This document shows, in pieces, positions 56,949 to 64,000 of a stretch of 64,000 nucleotides of DNA. The notes beneath the pieces were generated by a model. It did not search any database, had not been told where the DNA came from, and saw only the letters and a program-made list of their open reading frames with translations. The stretch is from contig BCIG01000003.1 of NCBI GenBank assembly GCA_001599915.1, positions 1-64,000 on the forward strand, written 5' to 3'. Source of the stretch: Symbiotaphrina buchneri. Taxonomy: Eukaryota > Ascomycota > Symbiotaphrinales > Symbiotaphrinaceae. The first letter of the stretch is position 1. Each line of letters opens with the position of its first letter. The position numbers and the translations under genes are program-made.

Positions 56949-57236
56949 ATGGAAGCGTGTTGTTGCTCGTTCGGTTTATGTAACTACGAGTTATGGGCGC
57001 ATGGTGGTATATAGTTATACAAGACATTCCCTGGACTCCGCCGGATGGCTGAATTCGGCGCAAGGCTCTTCATGAGTAGATTGTAAAATCACCCTTTGAG
57101 CCGGCAAAGCACAATAAACGTCTCGTAATTATTATTGACTCTATATGGGGGGTGGTAAAAGATAAAGCAAGACAGGTCGCTCGACTAAAAGGAATGCACG
57201 CAAACAGTGTATATGCGACATGGCAGGTCCCGCCCT
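56949..57236. other. Gap between converging genes
   Basis: It contains the 3' ends of the ASST-like and AIF-like genes and nothing else that I can recognise. Confidence 0.4.
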
Positions 57237-58391
57237 TCATTTCGCACTGATGAAACTGGCCGATTTGTTCGAGAAGTAATCCTTCCCTTTCACCATCCCC
57301 ACAAGGAACCCCGGAGCCGTCATACTCCCCAACTGTCCCGTGCCCTTCGACTTCCCAATCGGCACGACCATCATAATGCCATTCCCAGGTTTATACTCCT
57401 TCACCTTCCCGCTCGCCATAATGCCGTTCTTCAGATTCGCCACCACGACCGGCACCTGCTCAACGACCTTCAGACTCGTCCTTGGCGTGAGCGTTGTGAT
57501 ATCCCCCAGCGCATAAATCGAGGGATCCGAATTGGCCTGAAACTTCGCATTGACTTTCACCCAGCCACTCGCGTCGAGCATGTCCTTCGGGATAAAGTCG
57601 TTGTTGGGAATTACGCCCACGGACGAAACATACAGCTCCGGATTCAGCGTCGTCCCATCATCCAGGACTACATTCCACGTCCGCGTCTCGGCGCTGAACT
57701 TCGCCTCGACGACCTTCCGGCCCGTGATCAGCTTCACGCCCAGCGCTTTCAGCTGCTTCTCGGCGATCTTCTGCACCGCGGCCTTCAGCTCCGGAAGCAC
57801 ATGTGGAGCCAGCGAGACCAGCGTCACACTCTTTCCCTTCCCCCGTCCCGCCTCGGCGATCTCGCCCGCCAGCTCGACGCCCAGTGGGCCCGCGCCGCCA
57901 ATGACCACGCTCTTCGCGGCCGCGATCGTATCCTGCGCGATTCTGATACGGTCGCGCAGACCATCTGGTTCCTCCATGTTAGGCTTCATCGGAATCACGG
58001 CGCCGTCCTGGAGGACCGAGCTGGGCGTGGTAGACCCCGACGCGATGACGAGGTAATCATAGCGCAGCTCCTCCTGTGCGCCGTCGGAGGAGCGGACGAC
58101 GATGACGGTCTTGCTGTCGCGCTGAATGGCGACGGCGCGGCCGACGATGAATTTGAAGGTTGACGCGGGGTATTGTTTGAATTGCGCCGCGATGGGCACG
58201 AGCACTTTGTCGACCGGCACCTCGGCGGGTTTGGCGAGGATCCGGGGCGCCGCGATGTTCATGTAGAATTGTGAGGAGGGGTTCACGAGGATGACCTTTG
58301 CCGCGGGGATGGACTTCAGGACCCCGTGCGCGACGTTGGCGCCGGCGAAGGAGGCCCCGATGATGAGGACTGTGGTTGGGGAGCGCGCCAT
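57237..58391 (-). CDS. AIF/FSP1-like FAD-dependent NAD(P)H oxidoreductase
   Basis: A single exon of 384 residues. The FAD Rossmann motif is LIIGASFAGANVAHG at the N-terminus, followed by LRYDYLVIASGS. The second, NAD(P)H-binding motif is VVIGGAGPLGVELAGEIAE, and SIYALGDI is the ATG-type FAD motif near the C-terminus. The C-terminal region has GIMMVVPIGKSKGTGQLG. This matches the fungal AIF-like / ferroptosis-suppressor-like family (AMID), which reduces quinones or other acceptors with NAD(P)H. No mitochondrial transit peptide is evident. Intronless. Confidence 0.9.
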   Translation of the reverse strand: MARSPTTVLIIGASFAGANVAHGVLKSIPAAKVILVNPSSQFYMNIAAPRILAKPAEVPVDKVLVPIAAQFKQYPASTFKFIVGRAVAIQRDSKTVIVVRSSDGAQEELRYDYLVIASGSTTPSSVLQDGAVIPMKPNMEEPDGLRDRIRIAQDTIAAAKSVVIGGAGPLGVELAGEIAEAGRGKGKSVTLVSLAPHVLPELKAAVQKIAEKQLKALGVKLITGRKVVEAKFSAETRTWNVVLDDGTTLNPELYVSSVGVIPNNDFIPKDMLDASGWVKVNAKFQANSDPSIYALGDITTLTPRTSLKVVEQVPVVVANLKNGIMASGKVKEYKPGNGIMMVVPIGKSKGTGQLGSMTAPGFLVGMVKGKDYFSNKSASFISAK

Positions 58392-60270
58392 GATGTTGGT
58401 TTTTGCTATTGAACCAGGCGTTGATGCGATAGTTTGAAGGTGCGGCGGCCAATTCTGCTGCGCGTGGGTCGACCAGCGATCGTGGTCCCTGGATCTACTC
58501 TTAAATACTGCGTATCAAACCTCTTCACACATAGGTTGCCTTGAAAAGGATGTTGCTCAGCAGCTTAGAAATGCATCAAAGTCAGCCTCTTAGGGGGCTC
58601 ATTTCACATACCTCCCCAACATTGCGCTCGAAATCTGGAGTCGGGCAAACTCTGCGCCGCGCGCTAGCACGCAGCATTTCGTTAGGCCTCCAATCAATGT
58701 CAGCATGAATAATCCAATCAGGCCTTAAAGAGAGCATTTGTTGCTGGCTTACGAAGGGCAGGCTAACCCCTTTCCCGCGCTTCGCCGTGCTGGCCCGTTC
58801 TCCGGGCGCGGGACTGGTGGTTTCCGGTTCCCGGAGCCGGCTCGTCGGGGCCCCGGTTAGGAACGCCGGTGCCCGTTGATCCGAATAATAAGGGCTCTGC
58901 CTACATTAAGAAAGATTCCGGATTTTGACGAAGGATCTTATGAACTGAAATTCGAAGTCATCCTCTATCAACGTATTTGCAAACGTTTTCCGAATTACTA
59001 GTGTTCTGTGGTGGTGATGGAAAGGGAAAAGCACGCTTGGCATCTGTTGCTGTTTATATAGTAACCTAACCATATCGTCAAGCCCCGTTTGAGCTATCGC
59101 GTCTTTACTCTTGATTTCTGAGCAGTGCATTTTGCATGGTCTGATTCTCACTTATTTTGCAGTGGTATTCAGCCAGGTCGATACAATTCGGTCGAACCTA
59201 TCATTGACCTTGTCCATACCCTTTGCCGAGGAAGATGCTCCCTTCAGAGCCACGCTCTCACATATTTTCACCCAGCATCAATGTCAATTAGCCCTTGAAG
59301 TACTTGCTGCGTCGTGTAATATGTTCCATTTAATTGACTCTCTGGTCATGCAAGAAAGATCTTACCGGAGATGATGGCGATCCACTGCCCTGGGTACACT
59401 CTGTTTCCGATGAGGCAACGAAGATCTTGGGCTCCGTGAGCAGCAGTACGGTCTACTGTAAGTTTGCGTGCATCAGATCAAGGTTGTTGCAACGAGCTTC
59501 CACAGTAGTCCACGATCGAGCATGTCCATTTGCATAAGAGCATCGATGGGCTATCACTGGTAAGTCTGTCAAGATTTGAGGATTGTGGGATGGGCAATTT
59601 ACGCGCCGTGGACGCAGCGGTATCCCTGGTAGTCTCTCAACTGTCAGGTTCAAGAGTTGCGGTTGATATTGTCTCTTATATGAGGGTTGAACGTAACAGT
59701 TCAGCATTCTTATAGTTTCCGTCGGTCGTCGTCGGGGCCTGCCTGTTCTACGAGCTAATCCATACGGACTCCTTTAGTTAATAGAGACTTTGTTGCTGTC
59801 CATGTGCAAACACATAATATATTCTCTAACATCACGATCATTTATGATATCCATAGTTTCGAAATCCATGGAATAACAAGCTGCTTGTAGGGGGTAATTT
59901 GACAAAAGATGCATAATTTTGGATGACGGTGGTCCCTGCCTTTCTACTGGGATGACGTAGATCCTTGGCACGATCTGGCAGATCCTCGCCAAGGCCCGGG
60001 TCTGGATTGGCCACTCCAAGCAACACGTGTGGTGACGTGCATGCCCTTCCCCACATTATTCCAAGTCCCTGCCTTGGAAGAGGCGGCCCAGTTAACGTCA
60101 TGATTGCCCACAGGGACGTGCTTGACGTCAGGTAGATATATCCTGCTTCACCTTTCCTCTTTACCAAGCATATACATCACTACCACGATAAAACCAACCA
60201 GAAGACTTACAATCAATCATTCAACCTTCAAACATCACATCTTGAAACAAATCTCGTTAATACGATCACC
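58392..60270. other. 1.9-kb intergenic region, nothing confirmed
   Basis: Between the divergent AIF-like gene and the repeat-rich protein gene. 58750-58870 is a GC-rich patch with many CCGG and GGGCCCC words. Short frames at 59100-59720 show splice-site-like signals but no family similarity. 60100-60270 is the promoter and leader of the next gene, with a long CA/CT-rich untranslated stretch before the ATG. Confidence 0.45.
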
Positions 60271-61512
60271 ATGCCTGGAAACGACTATAACTACAACCAG
60301 AGCGGCACACCCTCGGGCGTGGCCACAGACGTCACCGGCCGCGACACCTCAGCCGCCGACTCCTCCCGCGAATACGGCAGCAGTGGCTACGGCAGCACCG
60401 GTGGCTCCCGCGAATACGGCCAAGAGTCTGGAACCACAACCGGGTCCGGCATCAGCGGAGGCCGCGGCTACGGCAACGACGAGTACAACTACAACAAGAC
60501 GGGCACCTCGTCAGGCGTAGCGAGCGACGATTTCGGCCGCGGGACCAGCGGCTACGGCACTCAAACAGGCGGCATCAGCACCCGCTCGGACGCCACGACC
60601 GGCTACGAAGGCCAGACCAAGATCCCTGGCGCGGGCGCGTATGAGTCCCGCGAGTACGGCACTGAGCGCAATGCCCCCACCAACCTCACCGGCGGCGGCT
60701 ACTCCCAGAGTGGGAGCTCCCGCGCTACGGATAGCTATGGCTCGACGACTGGACGTGGTACGGGAGACAACTACGGCTCGAGCACTGGACGCGGCACGGG
60801 AGACACTGGCTACGGCAGCACAACGGGTGGCACGGGTGGCTCTGCTGGTGTGGCATCGCGCGTCAAAGGCACGGATCGTCATGAGGCTGATCTCAGCGAC
60901 AAGTACAACGAGCTAGGCTCGGGCTCAAATGCCTCCCGTCGCGAGGCGAAGGATGATGGATATGCGCATAACAAGAGCGGCACTGCTTCGGGTGTGGCGA
61001 CCGATGTCACCGGCCGTGACACGAACGAGGCGGATAGAGACTACTATGGCGGTAACGAGCGCGGAACCTCCGGTGGCCAGGGTGGTTTCGGCACCTCGTC
61101 TTCGGAGACGTATGGACCTGGAACGGACCAGTACAGCAGTGGCCGGGACTCGGGTTTTGAATCTAGCACTACTGGGCGCAAAGACCCCTTGATGGAGACT
61201 GGCGGCCGCACTGGGTATGGCTCTCGCGGCACGGCGACGGATGAGTATACTAGCACTGAATCGTACGGTGGACGGATGGGCGGAGGCAATGAGCTTGAGA
61301 GTGTGGGAAGCACTGGGCTTCGGGGCAGCGGCGATGGCGATAACGCTGCGTTCCAACACACTCCTGGACATGCTCATGAGCGTGTGCATGGTAATGAAAG
61401 TAAGCCTGCTGAAACATGTAATATGGGAAGGAATAGTGCTGACAGTTTTGATGTAGGCCACGAGACTCGTGCTGGGCATATGCTGGACCCGCAAAAGAGC
61501 TTTGATGATTAG
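60271..61512 (+). CDS. Hydrophilic Gly/Ser/Thr/Tyr-rich repeat protein, probably disordered
   Basis: Two exons (60271-61399 and 61457-61512) give 394 residues. The 57-base intron is a multiple of three without a stop, so a retained form of 413 residues is also open. The motif SGTxSGVATDVTGRDT occurs at residues 11-26 and 236-251, with a diverged copy at 77-92 (TGTSSGVASDDFGRGT); each follows a Tyr/Asn-Lys/Gln lead. Between them lie YGSTTGRGTGD-type short repeats. The C-terminal end HTPGHAHERVHGN and AGHMLDPQKSFDD is less repetitive. There is no signal peptide or membrane segment. I know similar proteins only as conserved hypothetical, LEA-like or stress-associated fungal proteins; function is unknown. 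Confidence 0.8.
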   Translation: MPGNDYNYNQSGTPSGVATDVTGRDTSAADSSREYGSSGYGSTGGSREYGQESGTTTGSGISGGRGYGNDEYNYNKTGTSSGVASDDFGRGTSGYGTQTGGISTRSDATTGYEGQTKIPGAGAYESREYGTERNAPTNLTGGGYSQSGSSRATDSYGSTTGRGTGDNYGSSTGRGTGDTGYGSTTGGTGGSAGVASRVKGTDRHEADLSDKYNELGSGSNASRREAKDDGYAHNKSGTASGVATDVTGRDTNEADRDYYGGNERGTSGGQGGFGTSSSETYGPGTDQYSSGRDSGFESSTTGRKDPLMETGGRTGYGSRGTATDEYTSTESYGGRMGGGNELESVGSTGLRGSGDGDNAAFQHTPGHAHERVHGNESKPAETCNMGRNSADSFDVGHETRAGHMLDPQKSFDD

Positions 61513-61888
61513 ATAGTAGTCTTACTGAAATTGTTGTGTCATTGGTTCAGTCTTTGACGGGTTGAACTTGGTTCAGTCGTCCGAATACCTCTATGATGTC
61601 ATTAAATAGCTATCAATATGAAACAAGATACGTCTCGCTACGATGTTGTGCACAGATGAACTCGCAGCTAAGCCTACTACATCTTCTGTGTGATCAACCC
61701 TTCTCATAATCCCTCTTGTATTCCCCTACTTGACGTCTTATAGTATGCCATCTGAAATAACGGTGGAATTTTTTAAAGCACGAATGAATCAAGGTAATAC
61801 CATTATTCAGTTATCGCGCAATGCATCACCGACCCTATCAATAGACTTCAACACAAACCTGAAGAGAGAAAGGCCCTGGACGAGCGAT
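61513..61888. other. Gap between converging genes
   Basis: It contains the 3' ends of the repeat protein and P450 genes; nothing else was recognised. Confidence 0.4.
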
Positions 61889-63478
61889 TCAAACTTTCTC
61901 ACCCCTCCTCCACACCTTCAATGGCATCGGCCCCGGCATCAAATTAAACGCCTCAAACCTGTCCGGCTCCCACTCCGGGCCAGGCAACGTAAACTCAAAC
62001 CTCCTTACCACACTTGCCAACAACACGCTCTGCTTCAGGTAACTAATATTCCTCCCAATACACCCTCTCGCGCCCGTACTAAACGCCACAAACCCCGCCT
62101 GCAGCTCCTTCCCACTGGGCTCCAGCCATCTCTCAGGCCGATAAACCTCCGCATCCGGGAACACGCTAGGATCGCGGTGCGCAACATATGCCGAGACGGA
62201 CACGCTGGTGTTGCCAGGCACGTAGTCCCCCATAATCGGACACCCCTCCGGCGGCGTGCGCCGCGGCAGTCCGAATGTGGTAGGCGGGTGGATCCGTAGG
62301 GATTCGTCGATGCAGGCGCGGAGGTAGGGTAGCCGCTTGACTTTTTCGTAGGGCGCGATGGTGTCGGAGGAGGAGAGGGCGCAGTCGAGTTCGTCCCGTA
62401 GCCGGGAGAGGCATCGTGGGTTTTTGAGGAGCTGGTACATGGTGTTGTTCATGGCGATGGCGGTCGTGTCGGAGCCGGCGTTCACTGCGGAAGGGGAATC
62501 AGTGGTTAGTATGATGTTTGCGACGATGCTGTTGCAGCTGGGGTTTCCAGGGCAGCGGGGGACGTACTCATGATGGATATCTCGGCCACGATCTCGCCCC
62601 ACTCCAGATTATTCGGATTACCGCTCTTATCCTCCATCAAAGCCTGGAAGAAATCATCCAATTTCTCCCCTGCCTGATAGCGCCTCAAGCGCTGAGTCGC
62701 GCGATGCAGAACAATACCATTCCATCCTTCATTCAGCTTCCAATCGCGGTTATACCGCTTCGATACGAGCTTACTTAACTTCACCAGGAGCGGATACCAA
62801 TCATACGCCCACACAATACCAGACTGCGCCCGCGCCGTGGCGTGCAGACACTCGCGGTACCTGACCTCGCGCAGCGTCCCGTCAGCGTCTTCCGCCACGA
62901 CGCGGTCGTCACCGGCGTCGAGGAAGCCCAGCCGCTCGCTCAGCCCGATGTCTGCGATGGCGTCCAGCGTGAAGAAGTTCGTCCATGCCCGGTAGTCCAC
63001 CGTGAGGTCTTCAGCGGTGGGGCGATCTACCCCAGCTGCGGGAGGAGAGGTGCAGCGGGCGTCGAAGGCGCGGATGAGTCGCTCTGTCTTGTCGGCTACT
63101 TTGTGCTCCCAGCCTTCTAGGTTCTTCAATGCGTAAGCGCTCGCTAGAGTTCGACGCTTCCGGGCGTGTTCGGGCTTGTCTATGACGTCTGCCAGGTGGA
63201 AATGCGTGCCTGCGAGCTTTTCGTAGAAGATGTCCTTGGTGCAGGGCGTGCCGTGGCCGTAGATATCCTGTCCCGCCGGATGGATGAGTAGGAGAGGTGG
63301 GGGTCAAGACGGTTCGGACTTGCCTTGATCGCGGCGACACGGCCGTATGATAGTGAGTTCGGCCCTATACGGATGACGGGATGCTTTCTGGGTCCCGGAA
63401 GTAGTCGTATAGAGGTTTGACAATGAAGTAGGAAAACAGGAAAAGGGCCACAACGCCCAGGAATAATGGTCCTAGCAT
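61889..63478 (-). CDS. Cytochrome P450 lacking part of its N-terminal region
   Basis: Exon pieces are 63478-63324, 63267-62568 and 62484-61889, with introns of 56 and 83 bases. The first intron begins GC (GCAAGT). The N-terminus is a membrane anchor (MLGPLFLGVVALFLFSYFIV) followed by KPLYDYFRDPE. Within the same exon the next family segment, HPVIRIGPNSLSYGRVAAIK, is in another frame, and the roughly 50 residues that normally separate the two are missing. From there on the enzyme is complete: YGHGTPCTKD, HARKRRTLASAYALKN, I-helix NAGSDTTAIAMNN, ESLR (ExxR), PERW, and the heme loop FSTGARGCIGRN with the cysteine ligand. It looks like a monooxygenase disabled by an internal deletion, or a gene whose first exon is mis-assembled. 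The substrate is unknown. Confidence 0.78.
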
Positions 63479-64000
63479 TTTGACTTCTGGTTCTAAAGTC
63501 TGCCTTGTCGTGACTTTCTTGGGCTTGCGGCCAATTTATGAGCGGACTAGGAGATGTTGAACCTTCTGACTCAGTGGAAGGTCTGGTATGTAAGGAGTGG
63601 TGGACTTCTTGCAGCATTGCTTTGGACTCATATAGCAGTGGTATCCGCAACCTATGGAGTCCATTGATAATATATGTACATAGCCACCCGTGATGGATAA
63701 AGAGCTTCGGCCAGTCCATAGAATCAGCCCCCCAACCACTGAGGGCGTACCGACCCATACACCAATAATGTCTCCGCATTTGCACCGAATGAGGTATCTC
63801 TAGGCGATAGTTCCGTCGTTTGCACTGTTCTTGATCTTCCGATTTCTCCAACGTTCAGCAAACTTTATGCCGGAGATACCTTCCTTTTCTGGAGCGAATG
63901 AGGAAGGAATATCCGAAACCACTCAACCAACCCCTCAGTTTCCCCGCCGATCGTGATAATTTAGCGTACTACCCCTTTCATATGACACGAAGTTTAGACG
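63479..64000. other. Upstream region of the P450 gene
   Basis: No gene was recognised up to the end of the window. The long minus-strand frame at 63180-63851 is not supported upstream of the P450 exon. Confidence 0.4.

Noticed and set aside
57207-58163. 318-codon plus-strand frame opposite the AIF-like gene
   Set aside because: It is an antisense shadow of a well-supported flavoprotein gene.

Overview
The window is nuclear DNA of a filamentous ascomycete, most likely an Aspergillus/Penicillium-type member of the Eurotiales. Protein-coding genes carry many short spliceosomal introns (about 41-101 bases, GT-AG with a few GC-AG). The gene families are typical of that group: LaeA-like methyltransferase, GtaA-like glutaminase, Zn2Cys6 regulators, MFS and NCS1 permeases, amadoriase, D-amino-acid oxidase, fungal arylsulfotransferase, P450 and an NLR-type hydrolase. 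One base is ambiguous (N near 37066), so this is draft sequence. All exon models below were assembled by eye from reading frame, splice sites and family similarity; most close to an exact multiple of three.

Layout. 1-2.5 kb: the 3' part of a PhyH-type dioxygenase behind a 41-base tandem repeat, and a frameshifted kinase-like gene. 2.8-6.1 kb: divergent O-methyltransferase and LaeA-like methyltransferase. 6.3-14.6 kb: secreted glutaminase, SDR, regulator without a zinc finger, and an ACS-family MFS transporter. 14.6-18.8 kb: gene-poor with decayed fragments. 20.5-23.2 kb: an 11-exon sugar transporter. 24.6-26.1 kb: a strongly AT-rich block, probably a mutated repeat. 26.4-35.3 kb: Zn2Cys6 regulator (frameshifted), DUF3112 membrane protein (22-base duplication), an HGG-type esterase, a membrane-anchored S33 hydrolase, and an aldo-keto reductase. 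35.9-42.1 kb: sugar transporter with an 11-base exon, a shortened Zn2Cys6 regulator and a second ACS transporter. 43.5-50.3 kb: enoyl-reductase-like MDR enzyme, BTB protein, amadoriase and D-amino-acid oxidase. 51.2-53.7 kb: NLR-type hydrolase with a NACHT stub abutting the C-terminal part of a transcription factor. 53.8-58.4 kb: NCS1 purine/cytosine-type permease divergent from an arylsulfotransferase-like gene across a large palindrome, then an AIF-like flavoprotein. 60-63.5 kb: a repeat-rich hydrophilic protein and a P450 lacking part of its N-terminal region.

No PKS, NRPS or terpene cyclase is present, so this is not a classical biosynthetic cluster. It reads as an accessory, possibly subtelomeric, catabolic region rich in transporters and in enzymes for scavenging nitrogen from glutamine, glycated amines, D-amino acids and purines. 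Several genes are broken by very small indels; these may be real decay or draft-sequence errors, and each is marked. No tRNA, rRNA, CRISPR or complete mobile element was recognised.
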